Assembly: GCA_010093605.1 (NCBI GenBank)
Contig: MU004190.1
Span: 1,377,125 to 1,441,124, forward strand
DNA: 64,000 nt
Source of the DNA: Lophium mytilinum
Taxonomy: Eukaryota > Ascomycota > Dothideomycetes > Mytilinidiales > Mytilinidiaceae
Direction: 5' to 3'
A program made the position numbers and the translations under genes. The notes under the pieces are model-generated. The model searched no databases. It was not told where the DNA came from and saw nothing but the letters and a program-made list of their open reading frames with translations. Within the stretch, counting starts at the first letter, position 1; the number at the start of each line of letters is the position of its first letter. This document shows, piece by piece, positions 21,295 to 32,385 of this stretch.

Positions 21295-23486
21295 TCACCT
21301 CCTCGTCTGCACCTCCTCTCCTTCCCTGACCTCTCCCTCCATCAAGACCTCATGTCCGTCACCCTCCCTCACAAAATTCGACGCAAACCACCCTACAACC
21401 GCTACACACCCAAGAGACCACCACGCCAAGCCAACAATCCCTATCTGGAGTCCCCTTCCAAAGAGGAACCCACCCATGATCGGACCAATGGTCCTCGTCG
21501 CACTCGATACGCTCTGTCCGATGCCGTGCATGGTTCCCAGCACGCTTGGATGCGGGCAGCAATTGTTCACTAGTATCGTGGTTGCTGGAAGCGCGAATGT
21601 CCGCGCGAAGACTTGGATGAACAGCACCACAACGATGCCCATCCATACCACGATACCTGCAGCGGGGAGCGGTGACTTGGTGCTTGAGGGCAGAATCGAG
21701 AGGTACGGCGCCAGCGCATAGGTGATCGGGAAGATAGCGAGGCTGAGGCGGTAGGAGAGGGCCGTCCCAAGGCGTGCGCTCAGGCGGGGATAGAGCAGCA
21801 GTTGCAGAGTAATGCCAATGAAGCCGAGAATAGCGAGCGCGATACCGATGCGGGCTGGTGGGAGAGCAAGGCCACCTGTGAAGTGGATAGGAAAGGTCTG
21901 CGGCGACTTAGGCGGGACCGGGTGCGCGGGGTCGAAGCGTGGTGTGGAAAGGAAGATGAACCAGAGGCTGTTGAAGGTGCCGACGTGCATGGCGAGGAGG
22001 CCGTGGCATATCAAGGTTACAATGACATTCCTAGTCCATATTCGTCGGAAGGGAAGTTTGCGGCGGCGAATTGGGGCGAGGAAAGGCTTGTCGGAGTCTA
22101 TCGCCGATCCATGAGGATTCGCGGACGTCGGCGTGGACTGTAGTTCCAAGTCTGTAGAACGAGCAGAATCTGGGGAATCGTCTAGAGGAATAGCTGCGTA
22201 GCCGTGATCTGAGGTAGCTCTTCGGCCGCAGAGCACGCGCTTTAACCAATTACCAATGCGGAGACCGTAGTCTGCTTTGTGCCTAAGAATCTCGTCGGTT
22301 TCTTCTAGGAAGAAAATGACGCCTGTGGCAGAAGCCAGGAGGAAGGTAGCGCTCATAAGATTGGGGAGGGCGTAAGGATGCTTCATCATCCACTGTACTC
22401 CGTCTTTGCCGCCGAAGAATGACTTTGGGCCAAAGACGGAAGGATAGCTTCCAACTGGGTCGGCCAATAAACCACCTTGAAATGTGTTAGTCAACGACAA
22501 GACGCGGGAAAAGAACCGGACCTACCGAGGACTGGTCCTATGATGACTCCAATGTTGAATGTCATAGGTAGGATCAAGAAAGCCCTTGATTGGAACTTCT
22601 TCTCCTTGATAATTTCAGCAATCATGGTTCGCATGACGCCTATGTTGCCATTCAAAGCACCCCCTAAGCATCGAAAAACGACAGCAGCAGCGAAATTCGT
22701 GGAAAAGCCAAACCCAATGACGGAAAACATAGTCCCCAATAGCCCGATTAGCAGGACTCTCTTCCGTCCGCCCCATTCTGAGTCTGCGAAACGACCCCAC
22801 AGCATCGCCGTTAGAAACTGAGATGCCGGGAAAGCGGCTTGAATTATACCAGCTTGATACGCAATGGTTGAGTCCGGAAGAGAAGTGTCAAAGGACTTCA
22901 ATTGGTAATAAATATAGGCACCCAGGGAGGTCTGCGTTAGAGGCTCTGAGAGTCTCGCTAGAGTAAGAATAAGAAGTTGGTCCTTTCTCGGAAGTGAGCT
23001 CCACGTGACTGGCTTTTCTTTCGCAGCACCTGCTCCTTCATCTTCATCGATGTGAGGTAGTCCGGTTCCCGCTTCAACAATGGGCGCTAATCGATGACGG
23101 ACGTCCCCGGAAGCCATCGTGGTGGTGTCATCGACAGGCGTCGAGGTTGGCTGTGACGACGGTTTAGAAGAAGAGAAGACAGATGTGATAAGGCGGCCTA
23201 AAGAGCTTCTTGCGCGAGACGGTGCAGCATCGCGAAGCTGGTGAATGCCGCGAAGGTCTTCCTGGTCGTTCTCGTCACGAAGCAGCGCATGGCTATCGGC
23301 TTCGTTCTCGAAAGACGACTGGCTGCTGGAATCCAGACTATCTTTCTTCACATTTTTAACATCTACCTCCTTGAAGCTCGGAGCTGGAGAGTTCGGAGTG
23401 GTTGTTATCGATTCGGAGTCAAAACCAGCTCTCTCGACCACCGGAGAACGCGGGGAAGTGTCGTATGGCACATGATTTTGGTTCAT
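21295..23486 (-). CDS. Major facilitator superfamily transporter, DHA1-like
   Basis: 713 residues in two exons (23486-22526, 22475-21295; the intron is phase 1 inside GPVLGG). A long hydrophilic N-terminus (~165 residues, Ser-rich) precedes twelve predicted membrane helices. The MFS signature is GRFADSEWGGRKR between helices 2 and 3, and LPMTFNIGVIIGPVLGG is the DHA1-type motif C region in helix 5. A central cytoplasmic loop of ~100 residues (DHGYAAIPLDDSPDSARSTD) separates the two halves. It resembles fungal members related to yeast YCR023C, whose substrate is unknown. It is convergent with msrB (284-bp gap). The 3' half is GC-rich and the N-terminal exon less so, which is normal for disordered tails. 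Confidence 0.85.
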
Positions 23487-23939
23487 TCAAATAAATTGCA
23501 AGGATTCCAAGGTCTAAGAAAGTAGTTCAAATGCATATAATGCGCTTCTGTAGTAATATTTCTCTACACAGTTTTTCTAGGAGGCAGAGAGTTGAGGGAA
23601 GGTGGAAGGTGGGATGGCTGACGGCGATTGAGAAAAAGGCATTGCGGGATGGAGCATCGCCACCATCTTCTTGTAGCTTAGGCTCTTTCATATCGTCTTC
23701 TCATTGGTTTCTATGCCGTTGTGGCTTCGCACGCCGGATTGCTTGTGTGGACGCCGTAGATGTTGTTCAACAACGAAAATGTGCCGACAGATCCGACTTC
23801 TTCATCCCCACTTTTGCCCTGACACGTGATCTCCAACGTCACCTCAACACATTCTCGCTCAAAACAGCATCCTTTGACCCAAACTCTCAATCTCGCGTGT
23901 CTAGACTGTTACATTGGCACTGGCAATTTTTCATCTGTG
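23487..23939. other. Upstream region of the MFS gene
   Basis: Promoter-side DNA of the minus-strand transporter. A plus-strand open frame across 23531-24064 runs into the tandem repeat and has no family support, so it is not called. Confidence 0.35.
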
Positions 23940-25410
23940 CAGAGGCGTTTTCCGGCTTTTTCAGTCATGGCAAACGGACACTTCGCCGGCTTCAATCTGA
24001 ATGCTGTATCTCAGGCCTGATTCAATTCATGAGCTTCGGACCAAAGCACGATAAACCCCGCTGATTTGAGTGCGCTAGGTTTTACATGGCTAATTCTGCG
24101 GGTCGCGAACGTAACATCTATGTCGCGACTTCGAACTTCTATTCAGGGGGGTCTTCCGGCTTTTTCAGTCATGGCAAACGAACACTTCGCCGGCTTCAAT
24201 CTGAATGCTGTACCCTAGGCCTGATTCAATTCATGAGCTTTGGAACAAAGCACGATAAAGCACGCTGATTTGAGTGCGCTAGGTTTTACATGGCTAATTC
24301 TGCGTGTCGCGAATGTGACATCCATGTCGCGACTTCGAACTTCTATTCGGGGGGTTCTTACTAATTTTCGGCCACAGCAAATAGAAATTCAAATTGCTTC
24401 GAAATACGTGCTATAGCCTAGGATATTTCTAATCCTGCGTGTCTCGAATGTGACATCTATATCGAGATTGCTAACATCTGCTTAGGAGGGTCTTGCTAAT
24501 GTTTAAACCTTGCCAAATAAAAACTTAAACTGCTTCGATATGCGTGCTCTAGCAAAGGCATGTCTAATTTTCGAGCCGCTGACGTATATGCGGGGTATCA
24601 CGCTAATACACAACGCGCCGGCTACAACATCCAGTCTGGAATAAACCAGTAGCAAGGGGAACCCTAGACGGTATTATGGGCGTGGAAAAGCATTACCCGA
24701 ACTGCTTTAATATGAGTAATCTAGCCTATAATATGTCTAATATCGAGCCGTTAAAGTATAAGCGAATGATAACGGCAATACGCAATGCTCTAACCATTAC
24801 ATCTAGCCTGAAATTGATCAGTACCAGGGGGAACCCTTGACGGTATCACGCATGTGGAAAAGCAACACCCAAACTGGTTTAACATGAGTGCTCTAGCTTA
24901 GCCTATGCCTGATTCCGAGCCGTACACGTACACGTGAATCACCACCTTAATACGCAGTGCTCTAGCTCTTACATCGAACTTGAGATTAATTAGCATCAAG
25001 GGGGACCCCAAACGGTATCACGCACATGGAAATGCATCAGATAAGGTACAACTATTTGAGTGCTATCTGAGATCATATCTAACTTCCGAGTATTTAACGT
25101 ACACATAAATCATCGCGCTAATACCCACTGCTCTAGCTATTACATCGAACTTGATATTAATTAGTATGAGGGGGAACCCTAAACAGTATCACCCGTATAG
25201 AAAAGCATTAGATAGGGTAGAAGTATATAAGGAATAGCTCGCAGTATGTCTGATTCCCGAGCCATTAACGTGCACGTAAATCATCACGCTATTACACAGT
25301 GCTCCAGCTATTACATCCAACCTGAGATTCATTAGTATCAGCGGGAACCCTAGACGGTACCACACATATAGAAAAGCATTAGATCGGGTTTCTCTATACT
25401 GAGGTTCAAG
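23940..25410. repeat. Satellite array with changing unit length (about 204 to 172 bp)
   Basis: Direct tandem repeats. The first units (around 23,951 and 24,155) are 204 bp apart and nearly identical. The next steps are about 130 bp, then five units follow at 171-172-bp spacing, anchored by GAGCC(G/A)TTAACGTACAC-like sequence starting at 24573, 24745, 24917, 25088 and 25259. The core GTGCTCTAGC recurs in diverged form in both the 204-bp and 172-bp units, so they look like one evolving array. No coding content. Confidence 0.85.
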
Positions 25411-25720
25411 GAAATTTTGTATGTCATTACGCTAATTACCGGCTATGCCGCACACGCACCCGCACACGCACACGCACACGCTCGCAGTACACGAAATGGG
25501 CCTATTAGGGCCCACACAAAAGCAAAGAGCCGAAAGACCCGCACGCAAACACTGGGAATGAGCCTATTAGGGCCCAAACCCAATGCAAAGGGCCGAAAGA
25601 CCCGCACGAAGCAGCCACACGCAAGGCCGAAACACAAACAAAAACAGCAAAAAAGGTCAAAAAAGAAAAGAAAATGAAGGAAATGTGACTACGCCGCACC
25701 CTGGCCACCCGTACTCGTGC
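25411..25720. repeat. Left copy of the shared 3' flank of FGA/FGB
   Basis: Contains a CACACG dinucleotide-like run, then two copies of a 60-bp segment with the core TGRGCCTATTAGGGCCCA (25496 and 25556), an A-rich stretch and a GTGGCCAGGG-like block on the minus strand. The same elements occur in reverse complement at 38,760-39,100 behind FGB. The core can fold into a GGGCC/GGCCC hairpin. On the FGA side it follows the stop codon directly, so it probably forms the 3' UTR and terminator region. Confidence 0.7.
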
Positions 25721-27844
25721 TCAATCGAGCCAGTCGTCGTCGTCGTCGGGTAGGGGGAATTCCGCCTGCGCCTCCATTACGCGTTGTGCTTCTTCGGCAG
25801 AGAGAGTGCTCAGATCCGCACTAAGATTTAGAGGAGGAGAAGTCGAGCTAGAAGCAGTCATTGTAGAGGGAGCCGTTGTTGTAGAGGAAGCCGTTGTTGG
25901 AGAGGGAGCCGTTGTTGAAGAGGGGGACGCCTTCGACTTCGGAACCTTCGGCGCAGCTATGATTCTGGGCTTCGTGCAAACGCCTGGTAGCTTCGAGGCC
26001 TTGTTGAGCAATGGAATGACTACGTCTAGCTCGTCGTGCAGCTCTTGGGCAACGGCCTCCCGAGGTTCGGGGAGGTCACCCACTTTGTTGACAAGATCGA
26101 ACAGACGATAGCGCTCCCAATTGCTCCATGCAAGCTCCGCTTCGTTCAGCGGGATCTTGTCCGCCTGGAGCAACTGCTTGGTGTCGCGGAGAATTGTCAC
26201 CAGGCTCCGGCCTGCAGTACGGTAGTCTACGCCATCTCTGATCATGGTCTCGATACTCCGGCAATAGGAGGTCACACGGGTGCCTTTACGTCCGTAGTAG
26301 TCTAGATTATCATCATGTTGCTTGACTTCGGCCGTGGTGTACTGTGCAACTGTCGTACCGAACGGTTGCGACGCGCTCTGCGGTTGTGAGACCGCTGGCT
26401 GACTGAAAGCTGGCGCAATACCAGCATTCGTCTGACTCTGTTGACCAACTGGAAGGATGGGTTGAGGGAGTGCTGAGGATTGCTGCTGCTGTTGCTGTGC
26501 TGCGGTGGCTTGGGTGGCCTGAAGAACTGGTTGTGATACAGTCGTTTGTTGGCTGAGTTGAGGGAAGCTGAGAGAAGCCGTCGGAGGAGGCTGTTGCTGC
26601 TGCGGAGGAGGCTGTTGTTGCGGCGGAGGAGGCCGTTGTTGCTGCGCTGGCTCATCAATGTCCATTGGATCATCGAAATCCATTGGATCTTCGTGAATCA
26701 TGTCAGAGGAAGCGCTATCCATATTGCTGCTAACTTGCTGAGCAGGGGGGGATTCAGAAATGGGAGGGGCAGGGGCCGGAACTGATGGAATGTTCTGCCC
26801 AGTCAATGCGAGCGCGGTGGGTGGATGTGCACCAAGATTGGATTGCATCGTTGGATGGATCTGAAACCCTTCCGAGCCCGAGGTCGTAGTCCAGGTCCCG
26901 AACACGTGGTTGTCTGGCTTGAGAGAGCAAAGTCCAGAGGTAGAAACAGCCCTGGCATGGTGCTGGCCAAGATCTTGTAGGGCTTGCAGCAGGGGTTGGG
27001 CACGTTGGTCGTCTGCGTTGTTTGAGATGGTCTTGAAGAGTGTGTCCAGGGACTGCCATGGCCAATTCAGCCACTCTAGCTCAGCCGAGTTGAGGTCGAT
27101 CAGGTCGCTCTCTAGCCTCGTGACCGCCGCCGTAATCGCAGTGGTCAGCATGTACATCGACCAAGTACAGTCTTGGCCGCGACCGAAGCAGTTATCGAAG
27201 ATGACGAGCTGTTCAAGCACATGATGCCTCTTAGCAGCGACCCAGTGCAACGACTTCACGCGATCCTTCTTCCTCTGTTGTTCACGCAGTCTCTCCCCGA
27301 GGGAGGGCACGGAGACTGGGGACGGGCCAAGAAGAGTCTGAGAGGATGGCGAGGGAGAGGCGGTGTAGCACTGCGCGCGTAGGCCCACATTGACGCTCTT
27401 CGGATACCAGCACAGCGTACCAACTACGTATCGGTTAAGGTGCCTGTAGCTATCCCAATCTATATCCTGGTTAGGCATTGATTCACCACATAGAAAAGAA
27501 TCCGCGACATACCTATGTTTCCGGCGGCGTCTTGATGGTTCATCCACTCTACGGCCTCGTTGCCGGTGAGATTGAGGATACGGCTCATCTCCATGACTAG
27601 ATACATCGGGAAGGTCTGGAAAAGCCCTGACGCCTTGGGCAGTCCCATCATCGCCCAGTGAAATGCCTGCTCGAAGGTGGGTTTGACAGACTCCGTGATG
27701 CCGTAGAGGCCTCCGAACAACGAGAGCTCCTGTAACGATGCGTTAGTCTTGACGTTGCGACAGCGCATCGGCGAGTGACCTATCGCGACGCGAAGGGGCT
27801 CGCGCATCAAAAGAGAGCCACGGGTAGGTTGCACTTACAGTCAT
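25721..27844 (-). CDS. FGA: Gln/Pro-rich protein with two copies of an unrecognised repeated domain
   Basis: 641 residues from three exons: 27844-27839 (only Met-Thr), 27729-27513, 27423-25721. The coding length divides by three. I do not recognise the family. Residues ~1-75 (FEQAFHWAMMGLPKASG) form a domain shared with FGB. Two ~90-residue modules follow (about 140-243 and 450-575) with the pattern L-x-x-D-x-I-P-L-N-x-x-E-L-x-W-x-x-W ... A-x-x-T/L-P-G-V/L-C. Between them is a ~200-residue linker of poly-Gln, Pro and Ser with (DDP)MD-type acidic repeats and one PFGTT. The C-terminus has Ser/Thr-Ala-Pro repeats and ends in DDDDDWLD. It is a paralog of FGB in inverted orientation. The initiator choice is supported by the identical two-codon first exon in FGB. 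Function unknown. Confidence 0.75.
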
Positions 27845-28074
27845 TGCGACGGTGATGGCGGTGGATCGACGGAGGGAGGAGGTGTTGTGGTGCGGTAGCT
27901 GTTGGCTCGCGGTGAAGTAAGGTTGAAGTGGAGGTTACGCAGCAGGTTGGCTATGCAGTTGATGGAGCAGGAAGCGGGTTGGAGCTGTGCAGGGTTGGAG
28001 ATGGTGAGGTGGTTGTCTCGTCGACTTACGAGGTTGGTGTGTGTGGAAAGGTTTCGTTCGTCGGCGTAGAGCTG

Positions 28075-28087
28075 GCTGTTTATCTGT
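28075..28087 (-). promoter_or_regulatory. Putative TATA-like element of FGA
   Basis: On the minus strand it reads CACAGATAAACAGCCAGC, about 235 bp before the FGA start. FGB has CACAGACATAAAAGGCTAGC about 245 bp before its start. Conservation at the same distance in both paralogs supports a core-promoter role. Confidence 0.45.
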
Positions 28088-28577
28088 GGGCGAAGGCGGG
28101 CGCCGGGCTGCGCGGGCCGGGGGGACGGGAGGTGCACGGCTGGAGACGGATAGCAGACGGCGTTGAGGCTGCTCGGTTCACATTCACCTGCTGCTGGTTG
28201 CACGTGATATAAAAGAGGTTGAGAGAAGGGGGTCACGTGTCCTCCACGACTGCCACGCCAGGCCCACCATCTTATCAGCTTCGTCCTGGCTGCCGTCGAA
28301 AGTGTATATAGAAAGAGATGAAAGATTTAACATGTAATTGTATAATGACTTACTTCTGCTATAACTTACCTTACCTTCAACGACCAGGTGTGCAAAAAGC
28401 GGAGGAAACGTCACCGAATATGGACCAATTGAGACAACATAGAACAATCTAGGTACCTACAAACATAGGCTGGAAGTTCCTTATCAAACCACAAATGCGG
28501 TCAAAGAAACACTGCTTCTACATCACGTTCCAGTTGGGCATATGAAGACTGCAACCGTGCAAAGCGTATACTAATGT

Positions 28578-29075
28578 GTCAGGAGTCTACACACACGAAA
28601 ATGGCATTGCTTATGCTGCAATTTTGCTCTCTCGATAGCACTGTCAGGAGTAGCCTCGCGGGCTGTTAGCCGGTTGGTCAAACAGCAGCCTGATTTCCAC
28701 CGCACCGACGTCTCCACCTTGACGCGAGTCTCAAAGAGTCTACACACACGACATGGCATTGCTTACGCTTCATTCTTGCTCTCTCGATAGCACTGTCAGG
28801 AGTGGCCCCGCGGGCTGGTAGCCGGCTGGTCAAACAGCAGCCTGATTTCCACTGCACCGACGTCTCCACCTTGTTGCGAGTCTCAAAGAATCTAGACACA
28901 CGACATGGCATTGCTTGCGCTTCCTTCTTGCTCTCTCGATAGCACTGTCAGGGGTGGCCCCGCGGGCTAGTAGTCGGCTGGTCAAACAGCAGCCTGATTT
29001 CTACTGTATCAACGTCCACATCTTGTTGCGAGTCTCGAAGACCCATCAGGGTACCTCATACAGTGGCAAGTATCT
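28578..29075. repeat. About 152-bp tandem repeat, three units plus a partial one
   Basis: Units begin with GCTCTCTCGATAGCACTGTC at 28626, 28778 and 28930 (exact 152-bp spacing), with a partial unit before the first. They are ~90% alike by eye. Each contains GGTCAAACAGCAGCCTGATT and ends with GAGTCTC-AAAGA. Minus-strand open frames inside are repeat artefacts. Related copies lie in an FGB intron and at 40.6-41.7 kb. Confidence 0.9.
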
Positions 29076-30609
29076 CTAATTTCTTTTGCTTAAAATGTCA
29101 TGCTAAATCGGACTCCGTGGCTCCCGCACTCACCGATGAAGCAGCTTCAGCACGCTGAATCGTTTCTTGTCCCGGAGACTTGCTATATTGACGCCGTCCC
29201 TCAAAGTGAGACCCCTATCATGGCTCTACCTTGTTCCTTGGGGACAACACGGAACTAGGGCTGCATCACGCGGAATGCGATCCACAAGTGGTGCATTTTG
29301 CGATGGGGTTTTGAGCCTATCTTCGCAAAATAAAGGCGCCTGAGGAAGTAAGAGGGCCTGTGAGGCCGACTGGAAGGGGGGGGGCCGCAGAGTAGAACTT
29401 TCTCCAGGGCATCTATATATGCGTAAAGAGCTGAAGTTGAGAGGTCACGATAAAAGGATGAGACGCGACGAAAGCAAAGATGCGTGTCGTCTAGAGCGCC
29501 GCGGAGTTAGTCCCACCCCTATTCCGAGTCTAGTCCAAACGCGGTCTAATGCCCTAAGCTAGTGGTCGCCTACCAAACTAGTCTATTAAGGTACTGTACT
29601 GTCGTACAAAGGTAACGTCGCAATATCGTCTGATGTGCTCGGGGTCATAATGATCAATGCATTTGCATGCACACGAAGGACTCACGAGACATCTGACAGG
29701 ACCAAATTGAAGTTGTCATCATGCAATGTCGTAGTCTTGATGCGGTCCGTATGCTCATAAGGCTGGAGTAGCAAAGGCCGAATGTAGATGCCGCTCATCT
29801 AGCGTACAGGGCTGGGGGCCCAAGAATAGCGGCAAAGGGGGGGAGCAGCCTCAATCCATGCCGCCAATCAAGATTCGGTCCGTTGATTTAAAAGCTTAGC
29901 TTTCCAACCCGCCACTTCGGTGGCGCCACAGCTGACAGTTCATTTCGCCCCACCGCAAGAGACTGGGGAATTTGCTTCTCGAATATCTCTCTATCCACCG
30001 TTGGTCATTAACGCCGTCAGCCCGCCATGAGCCCAAGAATATGTACCTACAAAGAAGCACTGCCTAGCAAACAACTGCTAGGTATCGTTCATGATCCTCC
30101 GTCTTGCGATCTATCCTCCAGCCGGAGATCGATCCCCCAGCTTACTATTGATCTTTCAGCGTCACTATTGGTCCTACCGGCTACGGTTGCGCCTTTCTCG
30201 GCTTCGGCTACCGCTACCTCAGCGCGCACTTGAGGATGTACGGTGTGAGAGTGGCATTACTCCTGACTGGGGAGCCACTGGCGGGGGGCCTTGAAGATGC
30301 TTAGCCTCCTCCTCAACCTATCATGGAGCGTTATCTCGTCAGGCCGCCCGGATGTTCTCGCCGATAGTGTAAACAGGCATTTATATGAAGACGCCTGATC
30401 CTAATTGGCGATGTTCTGACAAGCGGTATCCTATCCTGGAGCAGGTGCCTAGGTATAGGGCTCCTAGTGCTAGATCTTCATTTCTCGTGGTGGCTTAGCA
30501 GTGATCTTCCGTTCCTATGCGGGTGGGTTGCACTATGCAGAGCCTCTTGCGTCAAGGGTATGGCCTGTTCGTCGATGGGGGCTGTACGTCTCTAAATCTT
30601 ACGTATGAG
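29076..30609. other. Gene-free stretch inside the accessory island
   Basis: 1.5 kb with no supported gene, RNA or clear repeat. Open frames around 30027-30294 are short and overlap each other. It includes a run of Gs near 29379 and 29837. Confidence 0.4.
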
Positions 30610-30616
30610 TATATAG
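30610..30616 (+). promoter_or_regulatory. TATA box of the metalloprotease gene
   Basis: TATATAG lies 117 bp upstream of the ATG at 30727, followed by a C/T-rich leader typical of highly expressed secreted fungal genes. Confidence 0.5.
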
Positions 30617-30726
30617 CTGTGAAGAATCCCTATCAAAGTATTTGGCCATCACATCATTCCAACTCATAATCTCCTATCTCGTCTACCTTTTCCTTCAGAC
30701 GTTCACTATCCAAGCAACCGTTTACA

Positions 30727-31687
30727 ATGAAGTTCAGCAGCACTCTTCTGGCGCTCGCCTCAACCGCCACATTCGTTCATGGTTTCTGCGACAATGAAGA
30801 CTACGACCATGACATCCTAAACATATCCAAGGCAGAAATGCACGGCGACAGGGCCAGGGCGCGCCGGGCTTTCGCACCTATTGAAGTCGATCTATATTAC
30901 CATCTGATTGTCAAGGAAAACCCAATGCCCCCCCAGTTCACGTGGGACGGTCTGTGGAAACAGATTGATTATATGAAAGCAGCATATAAACCCTACGGAA
31001 TCACTTTCAACACAAAACCCGTAGACATCATTGTCAACGCGGCCTGGGCCGACGACATCAACTACAAGGTGCCAGCGGATTTTAAGAAGGTCCACAAAGG
31101 AGGCTATAATGCGGTCAACATATATGCCGGACAAGGCTACACGAGCGGCGTGTGCTCTTTCCCCGCGGGCATGGAGGCCGACAAGCTCGTGCCGCTTACC
31201 CAGGACGATGTCACTTTCGATGGGTGCCATGTAACTTTGGGTGCTGCGACGAACCCAATCAGCGGAACTCCGTCCCACGAAGGTGAGTTCAACAACTCCC
31301 GTTTTTTGATGCATCTTGCTGACTTTCCCGTGATTGAAGTTGGCCATTGGTTCGGATTGTTCCATCCTTTCCAAGGCGGCTGCACCGAGCCCAACGACTA
31401 TTGTGACGATACTCCTCAGCAGGCGAAGGCTTCCTACTCGCACGAGACCGTGACGGGTAACAAGAACACCTGCCCGGCTGTGAACACTTGCCCCAACAAC
31501 CCTGGCAATGACAACGTCTTCAACTTTGTAAGTTCTCCCATGCAGCGATTCCAAATCATTACAAGTCGCTAACGTCGCCTGGCAGATGGACTACACCGAC
31601 TGCTCCCACGAGTTCACTGCTCAGCAGGGATGGCGCATGAACACCGTCTTCGATAAATACCGCCGCAACAGGCAAGTCGCTGCATAA
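30727..31687 (+). CDS. Secreted metalloprotease, pappalysin-like family M43B
   Basis: 281 residues from three exons (30727-31282, 31340-31527, 31586-31687). The signal peptide is MKFSSTLLALASTATFVHG. A propeptide-like stretch contains ARARRAFAP, a possible Kex2-type site. The zinc site HEVGHWFGLFH (HExxHxxGxxH, metzincin) is formed across the first intron, which splits the codon after His-Glu. The Met-turn is in MDYTDC at the start of exon 3. Cys pairs around GCTEPNDYCDDTP and CPAVNTCPNN match the M43B pattern. The length equals that of fungal single-domain M43B proteases. It is predicted to be exported and to act on extracellular protein; it is upregulated in host or protein-rich conditions in other fungi. 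All catalytic residues are present, so it looks active. Confidence 0.92.
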
Positions 31688-32385
31688 AAACATCATGCAT
31701 ACCATTGAGCAACTGTCTGTCGGTTCAGTTGACCGAGTCTCTGTATATACTTGGACACACTCCTTTGGAAGATACAGTTTGGGCTGCATTTTGATGGCAT
31801 TCAGAAGCGAGGCATTTGGAAGCGAAGCATTTGGACGCGAGGTATTTGATATTTGATAAACACAAGGCCCCTTCGCCACGAAAAGGCTATGCAGTAATAG
31901 AAGTTTGGAGAATTCTCAATTCGAACATTGCTTCATGTTCTTGCTTTGTTCGACTTTTGATCTTGATGACGTCGGATTTGGTACTCCGTATTGTCCGATT
32001 GCTCTCCGCTATGTTTTGGTGCTAGGCAATGTCATCTCGCATTGATGGATCAACGTATCGTACTGAGCGGTTGCGATCTTGTAATTTATTAGAATACAAA
32101 ACCCTGCGAGGTGAGGCTGGAGAAACCAGGGGGCAGGGGTACCACATACTTCGTAGCATTTAATGCCACAACTAATGGGTTAGCGAATTACCCCGCCTAC
32201 GTCGCTCGATCTCCTCCTTTTCCTCACTTTAGCTTCCAGGTACTAAGCCTCTCCATCAGGTCGGCTTAGGAGTATATCATTTAGACTTCTCCTCCAAAGG
32301 CATTGCATCCCTGTTGTTTTAGTCGGCCGAGTAACGAGATTCAGTCAAGATTCTACGCCCGGGAGCTTCTCCCAACCCTGGAACA
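31688..32385. other. Intergenic region
   Basis: 3' flank of the protease and upstream region of the oxidoreductase. A short direct repeat (GAGGCATTTGGA / GAAGCATTTGGA / GAGGTATTTGAT) lies at about 31806-31850. No gene supported. Confidence 0.4.

Noticed and set aside
21352-22143. Plus-strand open frames opposite the MFS gene
   Set aside because: GC-rich antisense shadows of a well-supported transporter.
26302-26785. Open frames antisense to or shifted from FGA with Leu/Arg-rich or Ser/Asn-rich peptides
   Set aside because: They arise from CAG/CCG-type codon repeats of the FGA linker in other frames.
28571-28911. Minus-strand open frames MPCRVCRLFE and MPCRVSRFFE
   Set aside because: They are the 152-bp repeat read through; two near-identical peptides follow the repeat unit and have no start signals.
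29076-30609. Possible gene between the 152-bp array and the protease
   Set aside because: Only short overlapping open frames; no splice sites giving a consistent frame.
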